The notes below the pieces were generated by a model. That model had not been told where the DNA came from. It saw only the letters and a list, made by a program, of their open reading frames with translations, and did not search any database. A DNA stretch of 64,000 nt, from contig NZ_JAFLVX010000005.1 in the NCBI RefSeq assembly GCF_017316185.1, positions 1 through 64,000 on the forward strand. Direction: 5' to 3'. Positions 15,622 to 23,436 of this stretch are shown here, piece by piece (the stretch's first letter is position 1; each line of letters opens with the position of its first letter). A program made the translations under genes and the position numbers. The stretch comes from Candidatus Vagococcus giribetii. Its GTDB lineage: Bacteria; Bacillota; Bacilli; Lactobacillales; Vagococcaceae.

Positions 15622-16377
15622 CTACACATATTTACGCCATTTCAAGACTTTATTTTCTAGAACATCAATCAGGACAAAGAGTAAAAATGCCACAGCGCTC
15701 AACACTAAAATACCGCTATACATATCTAAATAATCAAGCCTTCCCCAGGCATCCATAATGAAATAGCCCAAACCATATTGAGTCCCGTAGACTTCGGTGA
15801 AAAAGAGGATTGCTATGGCTGTGCCCAAAGCCACTCGCAGTGCACTTAAAATAGAAGCTGCTCCGGCTGGCAAGGTAATCACTCGAAATTGTTGCCAATT
15901 AGAAGCCCCTAGCACATGTAAATGTTTGTAATAGCTACTTGGTATCCCTCGAATGCCATCTCTAACTGACAGAATAACAGGAAACACAACGATTAAGGTA
16001 ATCAAGATAATTTTCGATGAATTCCCTAAACCAAATAACAACATGATAATCGGTAATAAGGCGATTTTTGGGATTGGATAGGTCAAGTACACCATAGGAT
16101 CTAATAATTTATTCCACCTGTCACTTCTTCCCATTAATAATCCTACTAAAAAGCCAATAACGACAGCGATTAATACACCCCAGAATAAGCGAATCAAACT
16201 ATTATAGGTGTGTAATCCTAGTGTTGTCATATCCATCTCAATCAAATGTTGATATACGGCAAAAGGACTTGGTAGCATACTTTGATTGATCCATAAACTA
16301 GCTAAGTACCACAATATATTTAAGATAACAAAGGCCAGTAGCCCATGCCATAAACTAATTAATTTCTTCATACGCAT
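15622..16377 (-). CDS. ABC transporter permease, SsuC/TauC type
   Basis: The inner-membrane subunit of an importer of the nitrate/sulfonate/taurine family has about six spans. The coupling-loop region (YYKHLHVLGASNWQQFRVITLP) has the EAA-like pattern for contact with the ATPase. The start overlaps the ATPase gene; ATG 16377 (after AGAGAGGTGC) or ATG 16371 are both possible, giving 251 or 249 residues. It is the third gene in the order binding protein, ATPase, permease. The substrate is undefined: sulfonates, thiamine precursors and others use this fold. Confidence 0.88.
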   Translation of the reverse strand: MRMKKLISLWHGLLAFVILNILWYLASLWINQSMLPSPFAVYQHLIEMDMTTLGLHTYNSLIRLFWGVLIAVVIGFLVGLLMGRSDRWNKLLDPMVYLTYPIPKIALLPIIMLLFGLGNSSKIILITLIVVFPVILSVRDGIRGIPSSYYKHLHVLGASNWQQFRVITLPAGAASILSALRVALGTAIAILFFTEVYGTQYGLGYFIMDAWGRLDYLDMYSGILVLSAVAFLLFVLIDVLENKVLKWRKYV

Positions 16378-17107
16378 CAAGCACCTCTCTCACTCGTTTA
16401 GTCACTTGATAAAACGTATCACTCACTCTTTTTTTCTCGCTTGGAATACTGAAGCTATCGTTCTCAATAATTTCCACAATCTCACCAGGTTTGCCTGATA
16501 ATAAAGCAATGCGGTTCCCTAAAAAGACGGCTTCTTCTACATCGTGAGTAATCAAAATGGCTGGTGCCGGTTGTTTCTGCCACTCCCTTAAAAACAAGCG
16601 TTGCATGTTTTCTCTTGTAATGGCGTCTAAAGCTGAAAAGGGCTCATCGAGTAAATACAAATCGGCGGCCATTACCATAGCTCTAGCAATCGAGACACGC
16701 TGCTGTTGCCCACCACTCAGTTGACTCGGGTATTGTTTAAGCAACTCACCTATCTTAAGTTCAGCAACAATCTCTGCTACTTGGGCTTTCACTTGAGGGG
16801 TTTGTTTGATTTTTTTAATGGTTAAACCTAATAAAATATTTCCTTCGACACTTAACCAAGGAAGTAACCCGTAATTTTGAGGAATCCAAGCTAAATTCAT
16901 CTCTTTAGATGAAACTGGTACCTCATTTAAAGTAATACGACCTGAATCAATCGGGTGAAGAGCCATGACACTATTAATGAGTGTAGACTTTCCTGTCCCA
17001 CTTGGCCCGATTAGAGCGATTATTTCCTTTGAATCAACTTGTAAGTTAATCTCTTTTAACACATTTTTGCCATCATAAGAGACTTTAAGATTTTCAATCG
17101 CTAGCAT
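16355..17107 (-). CDS. ABC transporter ATP-binding protein, SsuB/TauB type
   Basis: The 250-residue ATPase has all motifs: Walker A GPSGTGKST near 33-41, Q-loop WIPQNYGLLPW, signature LSGGQQQR near 133, Walker B DLYLLDEPFSALD, and the switch His in ILITHDVEEA. It energises the importer encoded with it. A GGAGG site lies before ATG 17107, and its end overlaps the permease start by about 20 bp. Confidence 0.92.
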   Translation of the reverse strand: MLAIENLKVSYDGKNVLKEINLQVDSKEIIALIGPSGTGKSTLINSVMALHPIDSGRITLNEVPVSSKEMNLAWIPQNYGLLPWLSVEGNILLGLTIKKIKQTPQVKAQVAEIVAELKIGELLKQYPSQLSGGQQQRVSIARAMVMAADLYLLDEPFSALDAITRENMQRLFLREWQKQPAPAILITHDVEEAVFLGNRIALLSGKPGEIVEIIENDSFSIPSEKKRVSDTFYQVTKRVREVLDAYEEIN

Positions 17108-17128
17108 CTTGACTCCCCTCCTCTTTGA

Positions 17129-18094
17129 TTATTTTGTTAGTAATGGGTTTAAGATATCTTCTTCTTTTAAGTCTTTAGAATAGATTCCTTGCTCTTTTGA
17201 CCACTCTAATGCTTTGTTTAATTGTTCTGGTTTAATTTGTTCTGCATGTTTGTAGGTTGGTAAAGTGACTTTGTCTTTGATTTCATCGGTGAAACCAATT
17301 TTTTCTTTCATCACATCATAGTAAGCATCTAAATCATTATCATTAATGAAATCAACACCCTTGTTATAACCACGGTAGAAAGCATCAACAGCTTCTTTAT
17401 TTTTAGTTAATGTCTCAGTTGTAAACCCGAAAACAGTGGCATCAATACCTAATTCGCTACTGTTACCTAATTCTTTTAGGCCATTAGCTAACCCAATTGT
17501 TCTAAACGGTTCAGGAACAACAGTGGCATCAATTTTTTTATTTTTAACTAATTCAATACGAACTGGAATTTGAGGTACTTCTTCATAAGCAATATCCCCA
17601 ACTGTTAACTCTTTTGTTTTTAACGCTTCATCTAAGAAATAATAAGGAGCTTGATTTTTAGCAATCCCAACTTTTTTATCCTTTAAATCTGCTAGTGATT
17701 TAATCTCATCATTACTAGTTAAGATTGAGAAATTACCACTTGATTGGCTAACTACTTGGAAATCCATACCACCTTGAAGGTATGTACTAACAGCGATTAA
17801 ATCCGTATTAGCTCCATTTAAATTACCACTACTTAAAGCAGCATCTCTGTCTTTTGGAGATTTAAAACTTTGAAGGTCTAACGTTAATCCTTCTTCTTTA
17901 AAAAAGTCTTCTTTTTCGGCAATATAAACAGGTAGACTGTCCACTGCTGGCATAACGCCAAAGCTTAATGACAGTTCCTTTTTATCCGTATCCTTAGCAG
18001 GTGTTTTGGCTGCTTTTTCTTCTGTTCCACAACTAGCTAAAACAGCTAAAGAACAGGCAGCAACTAAACCTAAAATAAGTGTTTTTTTCTTCAT
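17129..18094 (-). CDS. Substrate-binding lipoprotein, NMT1/SsuA-like
   Basis: A lipoprotein signal with lipobox LASC (Cys near 22) precedes a periplasmic-binding fold of the NMT1/SsuA group. Visible elements are SFGVMPAVDSLPVYIAEKEDFF near 44-65, SLADLKDKKVGIAKNQAPYY near 133-152, and VPEPFRTIGL. It captures the ligand outside the membrane for the ATPase and permease that follow. No neighbouring enzyme hints at the ligand. The GGGGAG site precedes ATG 18094. Confidence 0.88.
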   Translation of the reverse strand: MKKKTLILGLVAACSLAVLASCGTEEKAAKTPAKDTDKKELSLSFGVMPAVDSLPVYIAEKEDFFKEEGLTLDLQSFKSPKDRDAALSSGNLNGANTDLIAVSTYLQGGMDFQVVSQSSGNFSILTSNDEIKSLADLKDKKVGIAKNQAPYYFLDEALKTKELTVGDIAYEEVPQIPVRIELVKNKKIDATVVPEPFRTIGLANGLKELGNSSELGIDATVFGFTTETLTKNKEAVDAFYRGYNKGVDFINDNDLDAYYDVMKEKIGFTDEIKDKVTLPTYKHAEQIKPEQLNKALEWSKEQGIYSKDLKEEDILNPLLTK

Positions 18095-18292
18095 GTATCT
18101 AATCTCCCCTATGTTAAAAATATATAGTTAGTGCATTGAATCACTTTGTTTAAAGTACCACAAACTGGTCTTTTTTTCTATTATTAGGCTTGTCTTTTTT
18201 ATCAATAAACCGACTAATTAAAGACAAATAAATGGGGCAATCTGATAAAATAAGTTATACTAAACAAAATAACTTTTATGAGGTGGCTATCA

Positions 18293-18670
18293 ATGATTCA
18301 ATCAATCGGTCAAATTATGCTATATGTTAACAATCAATCAGCAGCAAAAGAGTTTTGGCTTAACCAGCTAAACTTTCACTTAGTCGCAGAAGAAGAAAAT
18401 GACATGGGAATGAAGTGGATTGAAATCAAACCTACTAAAGACTCAGAAACAAGTCTTGTATTACATGACAAAGAAACCATTGCAAAAATGTCTCCTGAGC
18501 TTCATTTAGGAACACCTTCCCTTATGTTTTATAGCCATGATTTTGATGCTTTCTATGCAGATTTAGCAAGTAAAAATGTGACTCTTGGTGACATTGTTCC
18601 CCTACCAACTGGTAGAATCTTCAACTTTGCTGATAATGACAATAATTATTTCGCTGTAATGGAAAAATAA
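18293..18670 (+). CDS. VOC-family (glyoxalase/bleomycin-resistance-like) protein
   Basis: The 125-residue protein shows the beta-alpha-beta-beta-beta pattern of a VOC half-pair: IGQIMLYVNNQSAAKEFW near the start, FHLVAEEE, LMFYSHDFDAFYADLASK, and the closing FADNDNNYFAVME. Metal-site residues are not obvious, so a specific reaction cannot be assigned. I start at ATG 18293, since GAGGTGG is correctly spaced for it; the ATG at 18278 overlaps that site. It is followed by its own terminator. Confidence 0.8.
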   Translation: MIQSIGQIMLYVNNQSAAKEFWLNQLNFHLVAEEENDMGMKWIEIKPTKDSETSLVLHDKETIAKMSPELHLGTPSLMFYSHDFDAFYADLASKNVTLGDIVPLPTGRIFNFADNDNNYFAVMEK

Positions 18671-18673
18671 AAT

Positions 18674-18724
18674 AATGGTAACAGAGTGCTTATCTAGTAA
18701 GCTAGCTCTGTTACCATTTTTTTC
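18674..18724 (+). terminator. Terminator after the VOC gene
   Basis: The 13-bp stem AATGGTAACAGAG/CTCTGTTACCATT is followed by a run of T residues. Confidence 0.85.
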
Positions 18725-18735
18725 TTAGCAATTCA

Positions 18736-18789
18736 TTCACAAAAAAGCCTAAATTGATGGCAATTTTCTTCACATCTAGTCGCTATTAT
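18736..18789 (+). promoter_or_regulatory. Promoter with paired TTCACA boxes, small RNA copy 3
   Basis: TTCACA at 18736 and 18769 (33 bp apart), nine bases, then TATTAT at 18784-18789. This is exactly the architecture of the two copies near 2.6 and 3.9 kb, although the sequence between the boxes has diverged. Confidence 0.55.
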
Positions 18790-18795
18790 ATAGAC

Positions 18796-18902
18796 ATACC
18801 AACAAAACAACCCTAACAAACTTTTTCATTTTTATTTACTCCTCCAAAGTAAATAAAACAAACTCCTTTTAGAAGCCAATCACGTGATTGGCTTCTTTTT
18901 TT
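18796..18902 (+). ncRNA. Putative small regulatory RNA, copy 3
   Basis: This + strand copy keeps CATACCAACAAAACAACCCT, CTTTTTCATTTTTATTTACT, the CCTCC-loop hairpin (18831-18853), and AAACAAACTCCTTTT. It lacks six bases present in copies 1 and 2. Its terminator stem GAAGCCAATCAC/GTGATTGGCTTC (18872-18895) with a T run shares almost no sequence with those copies, yet forms the same 12-bp stem. Conservation of the core against a replaced but intact terminator favours a functional RNA. Confidence 0.65.
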
Positions 18903-18909
18903 GTCTTTA

Positions 18910-19410
18910 CTAAGCATGGCTCACTTGTTTTTGGAATAAGTCTTTATTAGGGTGACTGTTGTAATACTCTTTAGCATACTTACATAAATACTCAGATAAG
19001 AGCTTACTATTGACGCTAATATGCCCATCTTTGAATCCTAAGTAATCATTAGGATCTTGCGTAGAATCAATATGGAAATACAAATCTTCATAAAGAACTT
19101 CTCCTTGTAAAGCTGAGTCACCTTGATGTAGCAATAAACAACGCAACTTGTAACACGCATGACCATTAAAGTGAGCTAACATGTTTTCTTCACTATGAAC
19201 TCTAGCGTAATACGTATTTTGAAGCTCATGGTATTCTTCATGGGTGTGGACATGATTCTTGTACCACTGACGATAGCGATACCCGACATTAGTCTCATGA
19301 GGATACTCAATCTGGCTACATATATCTGGTAGCGTTAGTGCTAGGGCAAGGGCTGGTAAGGAACAATCTTTACGATTTGCATCTTCTATGACTTCAATTA
19401 TTTTTAACAT
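18910..19410 (-). CDS. Hypothetical protein, 166 residues, His/Tyr-rich
   Basis: I do not recognise it with confidence. The soluble protein contains many Tyr and His residues (VGYRYRQWYKNHVHTHEEYHEL, spread near residues 45-66), CYKLRCLLLHQGDSA near 90, and a C-terminal YLCKYAKEYYNSH. Similar proteins of unknown function occur in lactic bacteria as far as I recall. I start it at ATG 19410 with AAAGGAG about nine bases upstream, leaving 14 bp from the acetyltransferase gene, so the two form an operon. Confidence 0.65.
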   Translation of the reverse strand: MLKIIEVIEDANRKDCSLPALALALTLPDICSQIEYPHETNVGYRYRQWYKNHVHTHEEYHELQNTYYARVHSEENMLAHFNGHACYKLRCLLLHQGDSALQGEVLYEDLYFHIDSTQDPNDYLGFKDGHISVNSKLLSEYLCKYAKEYYNSHPNKDLFQKQVSHA

Positions 19411-19424
19411 GGGGCTTAGCTCCT

Positions 19425-19952
19425 TTAGATGATGTTTTTTGACAACAACTGATGCCACTCTTCTTTTAAGATGGCGTAATAATACTCATCCCACCACGTG
19501 TCACCTTTTGGGATACACTGCTTAAAATAACCTTCTCTTCTCATACCTAGAGAATCCATTAATCGCCAAGAACCTTCATTTTCTGGTTGGCAGGTGGCTA
19601 TCACTCGGTGAATTTCTTTTTTCAAAAAGCCATAAGCAAGCACTGCATTAGCCGCTTCTTTGGCGTAGCCTTTTCGATGATAATCAGGATGAAAGATCCA
19701 ACCAATCTCATAAGAATGAGATCCAAAGAAAGCTTTGAAAAATAGATGCCCAATAATTTCTCCTGTTTCTTTTAGACACACTGGAAAGTAAGCGTCTCGA
19801 TTCTCTTGAAGAAAATGTGTCACTTCTTCTACTGTCTCAAAGGTTTCAGGTATATAATGCATGGCTTCTGGATGTAGTAAAAAGGTTGATGCTTCTTTAC
19901 TATCACTTACTTCATACGGCCTTATAAGTAACCTCTTTGTTTCGATGTTCAT
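19425..19952 (-). CDS. GNAT acetyltransferase, RimJ/RimL type
   Basis: The 175-residue N-acetyltransferase opens with IETKRLLIRPYEVSDS, the usual start of this branch. The acetyl-CoA binding motif lies in YHRKGYAKEAANAVLAYGF near residues 92-110, and NEGSWRLMDSLGMRREGYF near 123 matches the conserved C-terminal part. Members modify ribosomal proteins, amino acids or drugs; the substrate is not deducible. GAGGATC is the ribosome site. Confidence 0.85.
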   Translation of the reverse strand: MNIETKRLLIRPYEVSDSKEASTFLLHPEAMHYIPETFETVEEVTHFLQENRDAYFPVCLKETGEIIGHLFFKAFFGSHSYEIGWIFHPDYHRKGYAKEAANAVLAYGFLKKEIHRVIATCQPENEGSWRLMDSLGMRREGYFKQCIPKGDTWWDEYYYAILKEEWHQLLSKNII

Positions 19953-20012
19953 CTTGATCCTCTCTTCTAAACTAAGCTACATTCATTTTAACATGTTCAT
20001 TAACTTAAAAGT

Positions 20013-20030
20013 AAGTCTAGAAGGAGACTT
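20013..20030. promoter_or_regulatory. AAGTCT/AGACTT palindrome upstream of the 65-residue gene
   Basis: Perfect 6-bp arms with a six-base centre lie about 10 bp before an extended -10 (TGTTAGAAT). This is where a -35 would be, so it is a likely operator. The flanking bases extend the symmetry (GTAAGTCT / AGACTTTTAC). Confidence 0.45.
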
Positions 20031-20087
20031 TTACCTATGTTAGAATAAAAGTGAATCAATGGTCGATGAATGAATTGAGGTGGATAC

Positions 20088-20285
20088 ATGGACTTTTTAA
20101 AAAAATACACAATTGATCTTGCTGTAACAACCTTAGGCATTGCCTTACTTGTGATTGGTTTGTTTTTTGGAACTAGCATTATTGTATTTAATCTAGATGG
20201 TTTCTACTTCTTTATCGCCGGTTTATTATTAACGATTTACGGAGCTGGCTCTATCATTGCAAAAATGAGACAAGAAAAAAAATAG
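20088..20285 (+). CDS. Small two-helix membrane protein
   Basis: The 65-residue product has two hydrophobic spans (about residues 12-33 and 38-57) and a charged tail KMRQEKK. It is a plausible small membrane protein of unknown role. GAGGTGG before ATG 20088 supports the start. It has its own promoter, palindromic upstream site and terminator. Confidence 0.6.
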   Translation: MDFLKKYTIDLAVTTLGIALLVIGLFFGTSIIVFNLDGFYFFIAGLLLTIYGAGSIIAKMRQEKK

Positions 20286-20318
20286 GGGGCTACTCTTAGG
20301 AGTAACTCTCTATTTTTT
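20284..20318 (+). terminator. Terminator after the 65-residue gene
   Basis: AGGGGGCTACTC pairs with GAGTAACTCTCT with one mismatch and some G-T pairs, and is followed by ATTTTTTG. It overlaps the end of the opposing VanZ-RDD gene. Confidence 0.6.
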
Positions 20319-21431
20319 GTATCGAATCATTTCTACAGGTACCCAAGCATTAAAGAAGGGTTCTCTTTTTTTCTTCGCCCAATCACGGAGTATAACAAAC
20401 CAAAAGAACAACCACACAAAAAAGACGGTTAGTAAAATAAGTAATTGAAACGAAATCAAGTACACATTATCTGATACTACTTGATTCATGGAGCTACCTA
20501 TTTTGCTGACAATAGAAGGTAGACTCACTAACAGAAAACGATAGCACAACGGAAGAAATTGATTCTTCTCCCCCAAATGAAACTTAATTTTAACTACCAT
20601 CCCCCCTAATGTTTTCCCTTTGGTCATAATAGGAAAAATCACTAAGAAGAAAAAGATAAACACTAAATTCCACCAAAACAACTCGTCCCCTTTAAAGGCA
20701 ATCATGGAAAACACACTACCAATAAACCGAGCAATTGCAATACTAACAAAAACTTCCAATAGTTGTGCCCCATAAGAAGGCATCATCTCTGGTCCATAAG
20801 AAGCATCTTTCTCCTTAAGAGCATCCCGACTGGGGATAAAATGTAGGAAAACAGGTGCGACAAAGAACCCTATCATACCGCCTAACGTATTAGCAAGTAA
20901 GTCATCCACATCAAACAAACGATAAGGATAAGCATAATAACCAAATAACGCTGTTAGCTGAGACACTTCAAAGAATAACGTCGTTAAGAAGATGAGTCCT
21001 AAAGCCATGTACCACTTTTTAGCACTTTTTAAAAAATATCTTAAGTAAATACCTAATGGAAAGAGCAGTAACACATTAAAGAAAACTTCTAAAAAGGTAA
21101 AGGATTTGAACAACGTAAGATATGTACTCACACTAGACGGGTCAAACCCAGGCACTGCTTTAAAATTAGTTAACATATTGAGTGGCTTTAGCTGAGTAAA
21201 CACGTGGTCCTTAAACATTAAAGTATTGTCCCTATCTTTAGGCAAAGGTAGACTGACTAAGAAAAACGCAGTTAAACAATAATAGATGAAACTAAAAATG
21301 ACCACATTGCGCCAAAAACTAAAATAACCATGTTTACGGTATTGATAAATCGTCCATGGCACTGTACCTAAAAAGGCAATAATAGCAAAAACAATCAAAG
21401 CAGATGAAATCGGAACAGCATACGAAGGCAT
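20310..21431 (-). CDS. VanZ-like protein fused to an RDD domain
   Basis: The 373-residue membrane protein combines two families. The N-terminal part has VanZ features: FFLVSLPLP, NVLLLFPLGIYLRYF, FFEVSQLTALFGYYAYPYRLFDVDDLLANTLGGMIGF split near 155-195. The C-terminal third is RDD-like (FIFFFLVIFPIMTKGKTLGGMVVKIK). VanZ was first seen in teicoplanin resistance, but most homologues have no proven role. I start at ATG 21431 (AAAGGGG eight bases upstream); a longer reading to 21548 would run through the terminator of the next gene. Confidence 0.85.
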   Translation of the reverse strand: MPSYAVPISSALIVFAIIAFLGTVPWTIYQYRKHGYFSFWRNVVIFSFIYYCLTAFFLVSLPLPKDRDNTLMFKDHVFTQLKPLNMLTNFKAVPGFDPSSVSTYLTLFKSFTFLEVFFNVLLLFPLGIYLRYFLKSAKKWYMALGLIFLTTLFFEVSQLTALFGYYAYPYRLFDVDDLLANTLGGMIGFFVAPVFLHFIPSRDALKEKDASYGPEMMPSYGAQLLEVFVSIAIARFIGSVFSMIAFKGDELFWWNLVFIFFFLVIFPIMTKGKTLGGMVVKIKFHLGEKNQFLPLCYRFLLVSLPSIVSKIGSSMNQVVSDNVYLISFQLLILLTVFFVWLFFWFVILRDWAKKKREPFFNAWVPVEMIRYKK

Positions 21432-21524
21432 ACCAACAGCCCCTTTCTTTCCCTCATTATATAACAAATAAAAACTTATTCCAGAGCTTTCACCTAACAC
21501 CTTTGTAAGGTTGTCTACGCAAAG

Positions 21525-21552
21525 AAAAGAGGCTGACATTTTAGTCAACCTC
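21525..21552 (-). terminator. Terminator after the OppA-like gene
   Basis: AAAGAGGTTGAC/GTCAGCCTCTTT stem around six bases, with T residues on the reverse strand. It is one of several terminators in the window using a GAGGCTGAC-type stem. Confidence 0.8.
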
Positions 21553-21563
21553 TTTAATAGTAT

Positions 21564-23210
21564 TTATTTTTCAATTGAGACATTTTTATAATAAGGACTA
21601 CCTAATGAACGGTAAACAAGTCCTTTAACATGTGGCTTCACTAAGAAACTCTCACTTGATTGATAAACAGGTGTGTATGGTAATTCTTCCATCATACGTT
21701 TGTGAGCAGCAATCAATGTTTCCCAGCGCTTATCAACGTCATTCACATAAGTTGTAGAAGAATCATCTAATAACTTAGTGAATTCGGCATCTTCCCACTT
21801 ACCGTAGTTTTGGACTGTACCCGTTTTAGCTAATTGTAAGAAATCATATGGATCAGCAAACGTCGCTGCCCAACCAGCTAGCACAATATCAAAATCACCT
21901 TTTGACATTTTATCAAGTCGATTCGCAAAAGGAACAGTTGACACATTTACTTTAAGCCCTGGAAGTCCTTCTTCTAAGGTCCCTTGAATGTACTCAGCTA
22001 ATTTTTTCGCTGAATCCGTATCAGAAGCAAGTAAGGTAAACTCTAATTTTTCATTACCTAGTTCTTTCTTGGCTGTTTCCCAAGCTGCTTTAGCTTTTTC
22101 ACTACTTGTTTCTTTTAAATTACCAGAGTCTTTGGCAAAGTCCCCTCCTGTTTTAGGGTTTACAATCCCTGTTGGAACAAAGCCGTGGATCTCTTTAGAC
22201 CCATCTCCTAAGATATTGGTCACAATTTGTTCAGAATCAACTGTGTAAGTAACTGCTTGTCTGAAGCTCTTATTAGCTGCCAGTTTATTATCAAAATTAT
22301 ACTGCATGTAATAACTTGACGGATATTCTCGCACTACTAAATCTTCATTTCCAGCTTGTTGTTGAGCAAACTCACCTTTTACTTGAATCACATCAACTTC
22401 ATCCGCTTGGAACATGTTTAAACTTGTTCCATTTTCTTTAACTACTTCAACATTGACTTCATCTAATTTCACATTTTTAGCATCACGGTAATTTTCATTT
22501 TTCTCGTATTTCCATGAAATATTTGTACCGTCCCAATTAGCTAACTTAAAGGCTCCATTGTAGACTAAGTTATCACTATTAGTCGCATACTTATCACCTT
22601 TTTCTTCCACTGTCTTCTGATGCTGTGGGTAGAATGTTGGTTTTGCTAATAAAGAATTTAAGTATGGAATTGGGTGATCTAACTCAATCTCAATCGTATA
22701 ATCATCTAAGGCTTTTACCCCTAACTCAGTAGCTGGCTTTTTACCTGTTTTGATATCTTCGTAGTTTTTAAACCCTTCAAATAAATGAGAATACTCTGAA
22801 GCGGTTTTTGGATCTGCTGATCGTTGCCAAGAATAGACAAAATCTTTAGCAGTTACTGGATCCCCATTACTCCATTTACCATCTTCTTTTAGCGCAATCG
22901 TGTATTTTTTTCCATCATCTGTAGGCTCGACGACTTCTTTAGCTAACGCTGGTTGGCTGGTACTATCATCTGCAAACTCATACAAACCTTCCATAACATT
23001 ACTAATGGCAGAAAAACTAACAACGTCTGTTGCCTTTGAGATGTCCATTGTTGGTAATTCTGAGGATTCTACGACTGTTAAGACTTGCTTTTCGGTCTTA
23101 GCCTCTTGTTTATCATCACTCTTCTCCTTCTTAGCATTATTATTTCCACAACCAACTAATAGTGTTAAGGAGGCAACCATCATCCCCTGAACGATTCGTT
23201 TCATTTTCAT
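21564..23210 (-). CDS. OppA-family peptide-binding lipoprotein (orphan)
   Basis: The 548-residue extracytoplasmic solute-binding protein belongs to family 5. A lipobox LVGC at about residue 20 is followed by an acidic/lysine-rich linker. ANVMEGLYEF-like, KWSNGDPVTAKDFVYSWQR and YNGAFKLANWDG are hallmark SBP_bac_5 segments. It should bind oligopeptides, perhaps pheromone-type, at the cell surface. No opp permease or ATPase genes are adjacent, so it must use a transporter encoded elsewhere. Start is ATG 23210, spaced eight bases from AAAGGGG. Confidence 0.9.
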   Translation of the reverse strand: MKMKRIVQGMMVASLTLLVGCGNNNAKKEKSDDKQEAKTEKQVLTVVESSELPTMDISKATDVVSFSAISNVMEGLYEFADDSTSQPALAKEVVEPTDDGKKYTIALKEDGKWSNGDPVTAKDFVYSWQRSADPKTASEYSHLFEGFKNYEDIKTGKKPATELGVKALDDYTIEIELDHPIPYLNSLLAKPTFYPQHQKTVEEKGDKYATNSDNLVYNGAFKLANWDGTNISWKYEKNENYRDAKNVKLDEVNVEVVKENGTSLNMFQADEVDVIQVKGEFAQQQAGNEDLVVREYPSSYYMQYNFDNKLAANKSFRQAVTYTVDSEQIVTNILGDGSKEIHGFVPTGIVNPKTGGDFAKDSGNLKETSSEKAKAAWETAKKELGNEKLEFTLLASDTDSAKKLAEYIQGTLEEGLPGLKVNVSTVPFANRLDKMSKGDFDIVLAGWAATFADPYDFLQLAKTGTVQNYGKWEDAEFTKLLDDSSTTYVNDVDKRWETLIAAHKRMMEELPYTPVYQSSESFLVKPHVKGLVYRSLGSPYYKNVSIEK

Positions 23211-23436
23211 TGACACAACCCCTTTTTATATTATTAAACAAAGATTAGAAATATTAAAATTTAATAACAATACTATAGAGTTTATCCGCTAATGTCAAGA
23301 AAATAATCAATCTCATGACTAAAATAATACAAGAAATAGTTATTTTATGTGAATATCTGAATACCTTTAGTTACTTGCTTTTTTTATTCAGAGACTGCTA
23401 TAATACCCAAAATGACTAAAAGTAGAGGTGTTTTCT

